A stretch of 64,000 nt of DNA, taken from NCBI GenBank assembly GCA_020226215.1, contig CM035227.1, positions 4,643,343 through 4,707,342 of the forward strand, read 5' to 3'. Shown piece by piece: positions 12,119 through 24,335 of this stretch; position 1 is the first letter of the stretch; each line of letters begins with the position of its first letter. A program made the position numbers and the translations under genes. The notes below the pieces were generated by a model that searched no databases, was not told where the DNA came from, and saw nothing but the letters and a program-made list of their open reading frames with translations. The stretch comes from Sindora glabra (Eukaryota > Streptophyta > Magnoliopsida > Fabales > Fabaceae).

Positions 12119-13868
12119 TTGTGCAAATGGTTTCTCAGACAGATGTATTTCCTTTTCAGCAAATGTGAGATTTTTTTGGATTAAAATTTATGCAAACTTT
12201 GAACATCAAGAAGTTGTAATAAAGACTTCGGTTAAATAGGGTTGATTGTGTTATTGATAATATAGTTTTTGAGACATTGATTTCAAAAAAATATAAATTT
12301 AATGATTATGCAAGATAAAAATGAAGACAATAAATAAATATTTTAGTTCTTTTAAGTTCAATACTCTTATAAAATCACAAATACTTCGCTTTTTTTATCT
12401 GTTGTATCTCTCTGTCTCACTCTTCCTTTCTAAATTTAAATCCAAATATGTTACTCACTTTCAATTGATTTAAGCTTCCGTTTTTTGTTTTAGTTTTCGA
12501 TTATTATTTTTTGAGTAGGTGATGGCTCCCTCCGGTGAAGTTGAATTGATGCACAAGCATGCCACGATGGAAACCATAGATGACAGAAGAAGCTGCTTTA
12601 AATTTCTAAAAGGAAATAGCGTTGGAGCAGTTCTTACCCCTTGTAACAAAGGAATTCCAATCAGATTCAAGATAAGTTACAAGTTTGGACATTTTCCAAA
12701 TAGAATACTAAACATCAGAGTCATCTGTTAACTGATATCCAAATTTTGGACATTCACCTGTCTGAAAGTTACAAGTTTATCTATTAATTAATTGATTACA
12801 TTATCAATTATTTGATTGAATTAGTTGTTGTCAATAGTTAATTGAGTGCTCTTTTGATAAAATTAATTTTTATTATTAGTTATTTATATATAAAATAATA
12901 TATAAAGACATGCGTATATTTTATAATATATTTGAGTGCTCTTTTGTTTGAATAATATTTTAGATTATAATATATTATTTATTATAATATTATAATATTT
13001 TTTAAAAAAATTATATCATTATAATTTATTATAATTATTTATCTTCCCTTTAAAAATAGACAATTATAATTTTCTAGTTAAGAAACATTTGTTACATCTT
13101 AATTATATATAATAACTATTAAAATTTATTTTGCAAATATTTTTAATATTAAATTTAAAATTCATATGCTTATCATTAAAAAAATTGATGAACTACACAT
13201 TTTAAGTATAAAAAATATCTTTTACAACTAATATCATCCATTTTTTCTTTTTTATTATTCTTTAATTCAAAAGATATCATTTGATGAAAGATTAATAATT
13301 TTCAATATATTTTTTATTATTCTCTATGAAATGAAACATATATTTTTTTATATAATTTGATAGAAAAGATATGATTATATTCACGTGATTTTTTTATTAT
13401 TATATTAATATTTTAATATAATTTATTATACTTATTTAGTTCATAGTTTAAAAAATAAATAATTATAATTTATTACATGTATTAGATCTTTCTCTAAGAA
13501 ATAAATATATTTTAATATTTTTTATTTATCATAAATAAAAATATAAAAAATTTATAATTATGACAAAAATGTCCCTTTCTAAATACTAAATGTAAATATA
13601 TTATTTTAAAAAGATAATATTTTTAATTTTCTTAAAATGATTATTTGAGAATCAATAAATTGATAAAAAATTAGTTGTCAAATGCTTAAATTAGTTAATT
13701 GACCTTGTTAGATAATTAAAGCACCCAAATTAATTAAAAACTTATTAAAAAGTTATTTATCAAATATTTTCTACTTCTTAACACAAATCTTTAACTCATC
13801 ATCACTTTCTTCATATTTATACATAAATGCTTTAACTTAATTCTGGATTTCATTATTTAATTAACTTG
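12119..13868. other. AT-rich non-coding sequence
   Basis: Short open frames at 12470-12731 on both strands match nothing I recognise. The phrase GAGTGCTCTTTTG recurs at about 12844 and 12933. A loosely inverted partner near 13700-13760 (TTAATTGACC, AAAGCACCC) hints at an old fold-back MITE, but its ends could not be fixed. Confidence 0.4.
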
Positions 13869-13873
13869 ATTTG

Positions 13874-15275
13874 TGTTGCACCCTTTATAATTATTAATAA
13901 ATTAGAAATTTTGATATAAGGAAGAATAATTAAGGCAATCGATAAATTCAGGTGAATTAAGAATATTATGTATGAAATAGGAAATAAAATAGAATTAATA
14001 AAAGTGAGAATGTGAGAATGTGATTTGGGTGAAATTTTATTGGGAAAACTTTATTAGAATCTTCAGGTGTAAAATTATACAATAATATAAGTGAGTATAT
14101 GAATATGGAAGAGGTTTGGGAGCATTTTTTCAAAAATGCCTTTGAGACCTTATTTTTCCTATTTCAGCCCTGAGCCATATATTCTCTTCATTCTCCTTAT
14201 TCCTCCCACTTTTCCATCTCTTTCTACAAGAATTTCTTTCACTATTCCTTTAATCAAGTAATAAGATTTCAAATCTTGTTAATTTGTTCCTCCAATCAAG
14301 GTAAGAATAATGTTTTCATTAAAAATCTTTCCTATTTCTTCTTGATTGATGAAGTTTATTTAATTTTATAGAATATTTTGAGCCTTAATTGTGGAATCCA
14401 TAAAATTTGATGGGATTAGGGCTGAAAAATCATCAAACTAGCCTTCTAGAATCCTCTTTCATATAAGGTGAATGGATAATCTAGCTAAATTCATAAATTT
14501 TAAGGTTATATGAAGATATATGTGAAATATAGGTTAATTTATGACTTTGCTTGATTTTGATATTATGAAAGTAATAAATGATGGAAAGATATAATATAAG
14601 ATGTTAAATAAGTGTATTGATAATTATACTTGAATTTGATATGCATTATATATGTTTATGAGGTGTTTTGGACCGGTTGTACAATGAAAATTTCATAGAA
14701 AATTGAGTTTTTCATATGTGAATCGATTCACCAATCGATTCTAGGAGTCTAGAGGCAAAATTGGGCTTTAGAATCGAGTAACCAATTGATTATGGGATCC
14801 ATGGGTTAATGAAGCAATTCACCAATTGATTCTAAGGGTGCAAAGGCAAAAATTAGGTGGACGAATCAATTCACCAATTAATTCATCGATTGTAGAATTT
14901 TATGCTGACTTTGAAAAGGTATAACTCTTTCATCTTATGTCCATTTTAAACAAACCATCTATGATTCTAAAGGTAATTAAGTCTACTTTCAAATGAAATT
15001 AGTTTTAAATTAAAATATTTTATATATTTTGAGATCTCATAAAAGATTACCTAAAGGTCACAAATAAGAAGACTATATAGTGATCCATACTCCATTTGTT
15101 TTATATTTTCATAACACATAACGACTGCCATGAGTATTTAGTCATTAAATATCTAAGATAAAGTAATTCATGGTAATGTGAGATGATTCCATGAGTTGGA
15201 TAATTGAGATAGAAGAAAGTAAAAGTTGTGTGTTATAATATGTGATATAATAAACTTATTGCATCATTCATGGAA

Positions 15276-15358
<83 letters not shown>

Positions 15359-16359
15359 AAAATACACTTTGTGAATTAAGTACTTTAATATGTGCAAATG
15401 CTTGTAGCTATACAAGAGAATATAATGATATTGATAAGTATTGTAATGGGTATTACGATTGAATTATGATTGCATTGAATGAAGTTAAGCTTTAATGTTT
15501 AAATTACATTAAGAATCATGCTATGAATGGCATTAAAAGCGAGAAATGTAATAGGGGTGATGTTATAAATACTGAATGAGAAATTTTCAATAATAAGGTA
15601 GGTAAGGCATAAGGTTAGCCCATGAGGAACCAGGATGGAACAGGTGGGTAAGGTATAAGGTTGACCAGGGAGTCAAAAGAAGAATAATTGTATTTCATTT
15701 GTTGTTTGTTCATTCAATAAAAACATGATGTTAAGTGCATTTGTTGTGAATATTATTATATGATACATTGAAAATAAAATGAGTATATGTTAATATTAGT
15801 ATTAATGGCTCTAACTTACTAATATATCTGAACATGATATATTTTGTTAAAGGAAGACAGTCCAATGGGTAAGTTACTATAAATTATTATTGTTTCTATA
15901 GATTATTTACTCACTGAGCCCCGAGTCACTCCTCTATGTTTTATTGTACAGACTCCCAAGTCAAGCCTGAGCCTCCACCTCCACCTCCTTAGAGTTAGAG
16001 TTTAGAGAGCTTATTAATAGTATTTTGGTAGCACAAACTCATGCACATAGAAATATATTTTAGGTCTCTTGTCTGTCATAGAGTTAGATCAACAAAATGT
16101 TAAATCGATTCCTTAAGAGTTAGTTAGGCTTGCTTATCCTTTAGTTAGGCATGCTTATCCTCATTTCGAGAGTATTATAAGCATTCCTAACTTTTATATC
16201 TTTTATGAAAATCTTGATAAACACTATCTTTGAAATACTATATTTTTTTACAAATACATCACATTTGATAAGTCAGCATTAAGTTAATTAGACAAAATAG
16301 ACTGGTGGAAATCGGTAGAAAGGTTTCACACTAATTATGATCGAGTTAGGGTTGTAACA
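13874..16359. mobile_element. Solo LTR 1, Ty3/gypsy-like, with target duplication ATTTG
   Basis: It begins TGTTGCACCC and ends GGGTTGTAACA, near-inverted ends of the type seen in long plant Ty3/gypsy LTRs. Flanks ATTTG at 13869-13873 and 16360-16364 are identical. Length is 2486 bp. Inside are a pyrimidine-rich block followed by AATCAAGGTAAG (about 14295), variable quasi-repeats around 14700-14890 built on CAATTCACCAATTGATTCT, a long TA microsatellite, and ACTCACTGAGCCCC near the 3' side. No internal retrotransposon region adjoins it. The family is inferred from form only. Confidence 0.87.
15278..15355. repeat. (TA)n microsatellite inside solo LTR 1
   Basis: An uninterrupted run of alternating T and A of about 78 bp. 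It is likely to vary in length between individuals. Confidence 0.97.
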
Positions 16360-17198
16360 ATTTGTCACAATCTATGAGATAAAAAAAATATTGGATTTTG
16401 AACAATATTTTTACAAGTAACAAAAATTTAGGATTTGACTTTTCAAAACTCTAGTAAAATATGATGAGAATATCCATTTTCTGGAGTAAATGAAGAAATG
16501 TTTTTGTCTTTCCTCTTTAACAGCACTACTATTAATTTCTAAAGCAAACGATGAAGTTCCAATGAAATCCTTCAATGCTACACATTTGGATTGATTTTAA
16601 AATTTCAAAACTTTCATATTCATAATTCCTCCGATTTGTAAATCTGTAAGTTTATAATTTCATTTTCTTTGTTTCTTGGTCTATATAATTTAGTAAATAT
16701 ATGTCGATAAGGTTTATCAACAATGAAGTGGAGTTAAATTTTTAATTTTAAATTCATTATATTTTAAGTGCAATTGAAAATAAAAAATTTTCATTATAGC
16801 ACTGTTAGTAGTCAAATGCAAAGCGCATGTGTTTTAATTAATTAGACAGTATGCTATCATTCTAAGGTTGGTTGCAAGGAAAAAATTGAAACCAAAGAAA
16901 ATTTTTAAATTTATTTGAAATAAAAAATGTGAAAAAAGAGAAAATTTTAAAGTATTTACTCTCTTATAAAAGAGCTATTTAAAAATAACATTCTCTTTAC
17001 TTAACATTGTTTCTCTTTCATTCTTGTGCTCTAACCCTTCTGCCCAAGGCGAGTGAGATGCACGCTTGTCTCTCGAAGCTCGAAAAGGGATTTTTGACTC
17101 TTCAGTTCTTTTGTTTCTCTATGATTTTCCTCCACATTCCACTTAGATTTTTTTACGTATTCTGTTATATTTAGACAATTTGCATATAATGGCTATAT

Positions 17199-17552
17199 AT
17201 CAATGCATGATTTTTTGTCTTTCATTTTTTATTTCCTTTCTCCAAGCACGCTATATTATGTAATTTTTGGATTTTTCCATTATCTTCTCTCTTTATTATA
17301 TTTTATTCATTTCCTTTTTTGTGTAATATTTTTGCTTTTGATTCTGAATCACTTTAAAGTTCTTTTCATTAATCCATGATTTTTTATCTTTTGTTTCTAA
17401 TTTCCTTTCTCTAAGCACACTATATTATGTCTATAATTTATGGATTTTTCCATCATCTTCTTGCTTTATTATATTTCGTTCATTTTTATTTTTGTGTAGT
17501 ATTTTGGCTTTTGATTTTGAATCACTTTAAAGTTCTTTTCATTTGATCTATT
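17199..17552. repeat. Two-copy tandem duplication, about 175-180 bp each
   Basis: Positions 17199-17370 and 17371-17552 align along their length. Shared phrases include CATGATTTTTT, ATTTCCTTTCT, AAGCACRCTATATTATGT, GGATTTTTCCAT and GAATCACTTTAAAGTTCTTT. They differ by scattered substitutions and a small insertion, so the duplication is not recent. Confidence 0.85.
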
Positions 17553-20500
17553 TTTGTGTTGCTGCAAGTTTTTAAGTTGATAGTTTTTCTTGTGTTCACG
17601 ATTTGATATTTGATTTGGTAGATTTCAAGTTTTTCACGTCTTGCATGAAACCTTACTTTTCTCATTTTGAGATTTGATTGATGAAATGCAATATTCTACT
17701 AATTTCCAAATTTGATTTTGTGTTTATCCTTTCTAATCCTTTATGAGTATGATTAATGCTCATTTCCTTCCGAAAAACCTAAATTGATACTTGAGGTACA
17801 CGTTGATTGATATCATTTTTTAGACGGTTACATTGCTTGAGAAAATGCATTGAATATGCTTTTATCTAGCTTTATGACTCTGTTGCGATAGACAAACTAA
17901 ATTTGCATTAAATTTGTACAAATTTATTTTTTTATCCATTGAGTTTTTTTAGGATTTTTAAAGGATTTTTTTTATTTTTAAGCAGTCCTTTTTCCTTATT
18001 TGTGTATTCTAAATTTGTTTATTCCTAATCTCTTTTTTTATTGCTAATTTCATCATTCTGTGTTTTACTTTTTGATTTGTTTACCTGGTGAATTGATTTT
18101 GCTTGCTTTTCAAATTTTCAAATTGCTAAAAACCTATTATGTTCTTTTATTTAAACTGATCCTTTCAAACCTTAATTCATTCTATCATATGTGTTTTATA
18201 GTTTTCTTCTTTTATGATATTTCTGGATCAATTTCATTAAAAAGTCTTTATTTGTTTTGGCTATTTGCTAATTGAGAAATAATCCATTAAGATAATTACC
18301 TTCTAATACATTATTTTTTTATACAGAAGTTATCTTATTATTCACTGCTTCATCCTACTTTCTTATTACATTCACTTTGAGGCACCATTTGACATTGAGG
18401 TACCATTGTTTTATCTTCTTCTCTCCAAACTTGTGAGCCTTCTACTTTATCATTTAAATTTTTTACTGTTGTATTGGAAATAAGCTATTCTTTACAATCT
18501 CAATTTCAAGTTTTCTTCATTGATAATTATTTATATGTTGTACATTTTCATTATACTTGTCTATTATTTGTCATCTGCCATCCTTTTACATGATTTCTAT
18601 TTAGATGTTACATTGATGATTTTATACACTATTTATTTTTCTGATGCTGTATTTGAAGCTTTCTGTTGTTATATTCCCCTAATTTCATTGTTAATCACAA
18701 GGAATTTTAGAATGGTTGTTTATTACTTTGAAACAAGGGTTCTACTCTGTGATTTGAGTGGTTGTTTTGTTAAGTGTTTAGTTTATTTCCATTATTTTTT
18801 TACCCTACTTAGTTTATTATGAGGTTCTTCATCTGAAGATTCACTCATTAATTATATATTAATAACTTTGAAACCCTAACCACATGCCTTCAATTTGCAC
18901 TATGTTTAATTTGATCCCTAATCCTTAATGATGATTAGTTTTTTAGTTTTGATTTACAGACGATGTTTATCTTAAGCTATTATATTATAGTATTATTATT
19001 TTTACATAAGTACACTACTTTCTAATTTGAAATTTGAAAATTTCTATTTTCATTTTGTTCATTCTCTATTTATTTTATTTTATTCTTACTAAGGACCCAT
19101 TATTCTTTCTTCTTCTTCACCGAGGTTTGGAAGTTTAACTTCGTTTTACCCTTAGCCTTTTCTACTATTTGGAGATAAAAATTTCGTTACATTGTCTGTT
19201 TAATCTTGGCTTCATAGTTTATTCCCTATTGTTTGATAATGCTTGATTAATTGTTTATTTCTTAGATGTTTTGACATTTATGTTGTAGTTCTTAAAAATC
19301 TGGATTCACCTCTCTATGAAACCCTTTCCCTGTTTCTCTTGAAAATTATTAGATTTTTTAATTTCAATTTTCTATTTTAGAGACTTGTATTTTAAGAACT
19401 TTTATTTTTTTTAGGTAGACTTTTAGAATAGAATCTTCTTTGAAAGCTATATTGCAAATGTTAGTGAACATGATTTGTTACTTCATAATTTTCCTTTAGT
19501 TTTGCAGTTGGAGCTAAATCTTTCATCACTCAACCACGTAGTTTAGGCTGTGTTTGGTAGGAAACTTTTGAAACCACTAATTTTTTTTTCCTACTCTTTG
19601 CCACTGCTAATGTGATATTGGTGCATAATCCAATTTATCTTCTATGGTTTTCTTTGTTTTCCATGGTTGGCATACAGAATAAGGATTTTCTTGTAGCCAT
19701 TGAGTCTTACTGCCAATATAGGCTAGCCTGGTCTTGCTTGTTTTTTTGCCAACTGGTTTCATTACCATTTGCATCTGTGTGAACCTTTCTTTTTTTTCTT
19801 GTCACAGTTATGTATGCTTTGGAAGGCTGATGGAAAAAACGATGAATAAAGCCATCTTTGCTTACTCCTTCATATGATAAAGAAAATTTGGATGTCTTTA
19901 TTACTATTACTTCTTTTTATAATCAACTGGCTCTGCTATTTTGGTACGGTCAAGAAAATTTCTTATCATTTTGCTACTGTTACTATAAAGGGTTTCAACA
20001 CAGCCCTTTGACTGGGATAGTTGATACCATTTTTTTTCATAATTTTAAGACTAAATTGTTAATAACTATATAAAATTGCAACAAGTTTTTTAGTATTTTA
20101 TTGAAAGAACATCAGTATCTCATTATGATCTTTATGAGACTTTAATTATGGGGAATTACAGGTATACAGGTATTTGGTAATATTACATGATCATTTCTTT
20201 TTCCTTTCTGAACCATTCATTTGTTTCTATTACAAATTTTAGTTCTGATATTCTTTCATTTTTCATTTTTTTAATACTTGCCTTCCCTTTAATATTTAAT
20301 TGTTATATATCTTTACTATAATATTAGTTGTTGAGTTTGGAAGGATTCATGTAAGGGATCTATTATAGCATATTTGGACAAGCCTATATTAAATTATTCT
20401 CTTTATGTTGTCCAAGGAGGTAAATGTGTTGAGGTTTGTGCAGTTGGTGTCTCAAAAGTACAATTTGTTAGAATCTGTTACAATTTTACTCTGCTTTTTT

Positions 20501-22061
20501 TACTATTTACTAAAATCTCTTGTATTCATTCTTTTCTTTTGTATTTTGTATCTTTATGTCTATATAGGCAGTAGTTATAGTTCTTATCTTGGGAAAGGTA
20601 TCATAACAAAGGCATGAAGGCATTGGTTATGTCCTCTGTGTTAGGTATTTTCTATCAAAGGTACTCTCTTTCGCACTTCCACAATTACTTTTAACCTTCC
20701 TTTGTTAGATGCTTTTAATATGCATAAGTCAAATGAAACCAAGGATTGCTGCAACTTATGGATTCTTTTCTTATATATTAATCCTACTAAGGTTAATCCT
20801 TCATTTTGCCTTAACTATAAAAGTTAAAGGTTGGCTTAAGAAATATTAGTTTCGAATAAAGATTCAATTTAGAATAATAAGTTTGCCTGAGTAGAGCATT
20901 TTTTTATTAATTTAAGCCTAAGTTAGCTGAAAACTTTTGATACTGAGTAAACATTGGAAATTAGATGTTTCAAGATAAAGATGTCCACAAATTTTACGAG
21001 CCCAAGCTTCCCTCTGAATAATCACCAATATTGTGAGCTATGCTATCTAATTCTTACAGGCTATCAAGTGTCAAAATTTTCACCTAGCGAGAATGGTCCT
21101 AAGGCCTTTTTACTTAAGAAGCAATGGTTAATGTCAACCAAATTGAAGGTTTATGTCAAGATTGAACCGAATTTGATTATATTAGTATCACTGGGAAGTG
21201 TGTGTACTTTTGTTTATTTGAACATGTAGTTCATGGCCTTTTTGATCACATGTTGCCTGTTAGCGTGATTTTATGTTGATTCATACTTTTTTGTTAGCTT
21301 AGTTTGGTCTTCAATTAAGTGGACTTGTAATGTAGTCAATGTCTATTAGTAACAGTGCAATGAATTATTTTTTTTAATACTAGAAATTTCATTCTATTCC
21401 ACAAGTAATATATGATTCATTTTATAAACTGATATGTGTATTGTTTTAGATAATTAAGGTAATTACAATTTGAAAAACATTAACCTGCAAGAATAGATTC
21501 TAATATGTGCACCATCATAGGTAAGTCTATTTTGGGGTTTATTATCGATTATTAGGCTTTTTTGGTTTTTGATAGGATTTAGTACAGAGGTCAAGAAACT
21601 TGCTATTAGGGATAAAATTTCTCTTTACCATTTCTTAGAGATTATTATTTTTAATTGTAAGATATAGAGATATATGGTACTCTTTTATTTAAATATAAGG
21701 AGATGAAATCTTTCTATAATTTTTTTTTGAAAACAAACGTGTTTATTACAAGAAACAACCTCTAGAGCAGTATACAACAACATTAATGGAATAGTAGCAT
21801 CTTTCCAGTGGAGTATAAGCAGATATTGCATTTCCAGAAAAAGACCAAAAGTATCTAAAGTTATACTACAAAATCGTTTTAATAGCATTGGTGATGCCCA
21901 AAATGTGAACAAAGGAGATTACATGAAAGTGTAGTAGAATAAATTATTGAAAGACGATCACAGTGAAATGAAAAAGAAGGATAAAAAATGTTGTTATATG
22001 AATGTTTCGAAGTACTATCATATTCCTTATTTTGACACCCTATTGATTTACGTTTTTTTTA

Positions 22062-22552
22062 AATACAAATTACTTCCTTCAATTTTGGAGTTACTCCCTT
22101 CAACTTTAAAATTTTGAAGATTATTTTCTTAAATTTTACAAAACTTGAAAATAGACTCATTGTTTATTTAATTAATTATTTTATTAGATTATGTGATTTT
22201 TTATAAGATTTTTCAACAAGAATCAAAATATTATAAAATATTAATTTATTTTATTATTTTTTGAATAATTATTTTGGACCGATTAAAATTTTTTATATAT
22301 AGTTTAATTTTTATTAATGATATAACATAAAAATTATGTATAAAAAATTTTTAAAAATAACATGCTATAATATTTTGATTATTATTTAAAAACTTCATGA
22401 AAAAGCATAAAATTTGATAAAATGATTATTTAAATGGAAGATGGAAATTATTTTTAAGTTTTGTAAATTTTAAAAAGATAATTTCTTATTGTTTAAGTTA
22501 AATGAGGTAAAATTCAACATCCTTAAAGTTGATGAAGGATAACTTGCATTTT
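22062..22552. mobile_element. Fold-back MITE within the Helitron region
   Basis: The two halves are inverted copies over most of their length. ATACAAATTACTTCCTTCAA at the left pairs with the complement of TTGATGAAGGATAACTTGCAT at the right. Inner blocks such as CAAAATATTATA on the left pair with TATAATATTTTG on the right. The ends are uncertain by a few bases, and no clean target duplication was recognised, so the superfamily is open. Confidence 0.65.
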
Positions 22553-23012
22553 TCCTTATATTTTTATCATACCTTCAAAAAATTTTCACAATGATGTAAT
22601 TTCTTTTCCAAATTATTAAAGTAGCCCATTGCATTTTTTATCATAAATATTACAAACAATTTAGTGTATGTTCAATACTTTACCATTAAATTTTTTTACA
22701 GATAATATTTCCATTGATTGATACATTTCGATTCTAATGCAAGTAGGATTTTTTTTTTCAAATATAAGTTTTATTAAATTGATTAAATATGTTATCTATT
22801 ATTAAAAATATGAAGATTTTTAAAATTGTATCATTGAAAAATGATAAGGACCCGTGCATATGCACGGGAACTAATCTAGTTATTTTATAAAATAATAGTA
22901 ATATAATTTTTGTCCTTTTTATGCAATAAAAAATTAAATTTTTAAAATTTTCATTATTTTTTTTCTTTTGTTTCGGACGGAGGGCAAAGGGCCGTCGCCT
23001 CTGACCTGAACC

Positions 23013-23046
23013 CACGTGTCAATTTTACATTTCTCCATCACGTGTC
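23013..23046 (+). promoter_or_regulatory. Two ABRE/G-box-like CACGTGTC motifs 26 bp apart
   Basis: CACGTGTC is found at 23013-23020 and again at 23039-23046, in a short GC-richer stretch followed by a pyrimidine-rich, leader-like sequence. ACGTGKC is the core bound by bZIP factors of the abscisic-acid response. No coding region follows, so this may be a promoter remnant. Confidence 0.35.
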
Positions 23047-23084
23047 TCCGGCTCAATTTAAGGCCACATTTAAAAAAAAAAAAA

Positions 23085-24335
23085 TTCTCCTTATTTCTTC
23101 AAATTAAAAAGTTCTTCTTCGTACCTTCCACGTTCTCCATTCGATCTTTCTTGGTCCTCTATACATATTTTATATTTAATTTTTTTAATTTTTAACTCTT
23201 TATTTCATAATTTCTATATTATTTTATAATTTCATATTATTTCTCATTCTTTTATCAATTGTATTGTATATTTTTTATGCCTATACTTTTTATTCATATA
23301 TCAGCTATTTCGTTATTAAAGCAGAATTTTGTTTTCTTAACCAAATACTCCACGTTTTTATTTATTTAAATTTTATTAATATTTTATATATTAATATTAA
23401 ATAATTATATTTTAAAATAAATATATATTAATTGATATTTTAAATTTAATTGATTTTTAACTAATTATTTTAAAAAACTCAATTTTTTTTGTAATAAAAA
23501 TGTAAATTAATTACATATTTTAATTTATTAATTATAAAAATATCTTAAAATATAAATATAATTATATTTTTTATTCTGTGCATATTTTCTCAATGATTAA
23601 AGTTAAATCATAGATCTATCTTTCCATTTTTTTACATTTATTACTTTACCACTCGTGCATTTGTTTTCCATTTTTCCTTTTAATCCTACTTTACTTTTTC
23701 TCTTATTATTTCATTACAAACGTGTTATTTTCTTCTTTTAATTATTTATATTTTGTTAATATTTTTATATTCACTTTTAAATATTATATTTTAGATTAAA
23801 TATATTATTATTATTAATTAAGATTTTATAGGCTCCCTTTCTTTTTTTTCATTTTCTTTTTCTCCTTATTCCTTCAATTTTAGAAGCTCTTCTGCTTGCT
23901 TTCCGCATTCTTCTTCAGTCCTTCTTCATTCTCTATGCATATTTCATTTTTAATTCTGTTAAAAATTTCACTCTTTATTTTTTAATTTTTTTTTATTTCA
24001 TATCTCACATATTATTTTTATTCCTTTTGTCAAATCTATTTTTTACTTTTTTTTATATCCACTCTTATTATTTATATATAAACTATTTCATTGCTAAACC
24101 AGGAAATTGCTTTCTAAATTAAATATTTAATTGTTTTATTTATTTAAAATTAGTAAACATTTTATATATTTATTTTTAAATATTATATTTTGGAACTAAA
24201 TATACATCAATTGAAATTTTTTGAGGTTAATTTATTTTTAACTAATACATCTTAAAAATAAGTCAAACTTTTAAGAGAAAAATATAAATTAATTACATAT
24301 TTCAATTTCTAATTATAAAATATTTTAAAACTGAA
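23085..24335. repeat. Diverged direct repeat, two copies about 775 bp apart
   Basis: The block at about 23085-23570 matches the block at about 23860-24335. Both begin with TTCTCCTTATT, continue through AAGYTCTTCT, a CGTTCTCC/CATTCTTC stretch and CTATRCATATTT, and end with AAATTAATTACATATTT. They diverge by many substitutions and small indels. This could be an old tandem duplication, or two LTR-like or promoter copies. Confidence 0.65.

Larger units (their letters stand above)
16365..22879 (+). mobile_element. Helitron right end with T-rich, intron-like body; left end not located
   Basis: The 3' end is diagnostic: a perfect hairpin CCCGTGCATATGCACGGG (22852-22868), seven bases, then CTAG (22876-22879) followed by a host T. 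This is the Helitron pattern of a hairpin and CTRR inserted before T. No A|TC left end could be picked with confidence, so the start given is only the end of the LTR 1 flank and the true element may be shorter. The body is strikingly T-rich on the plus strand, with leader-like pyrimidine stretches (17000-17150) and several TTTCTTGTCACAG- or TTGCAG-like acceptors, as in captured and decayed gene pieces. No Rep/helicase frame is present. Confidence 0.6.

Noticed and set aside
12470..12731. Overlapping open frames on both strands with fairly balanced composition
   Set aside because: Neither 70-codon frame resembles a known protein, there is no start context or neighbouring exon to support it, and the overlap makes at least one an artefact.
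12780..13870. Possible fold-back MITE around GAGTGCTCTTTTG and its loose inverted partner
   Set aside because: The inverted similarity is patchy and no ends or target duplication could be fixed.
15233..15415. Frame made of repeated Ile-Tyr
   Set aside because: It is only the translation of the TA microsatellite.
22840..22880. Hairpin read as a transcription terminator
   Set aside because: Intrinsic terminators are a bacterial signal; in this plant sequence the hairpin plus CTAG before T is the Helitron end.
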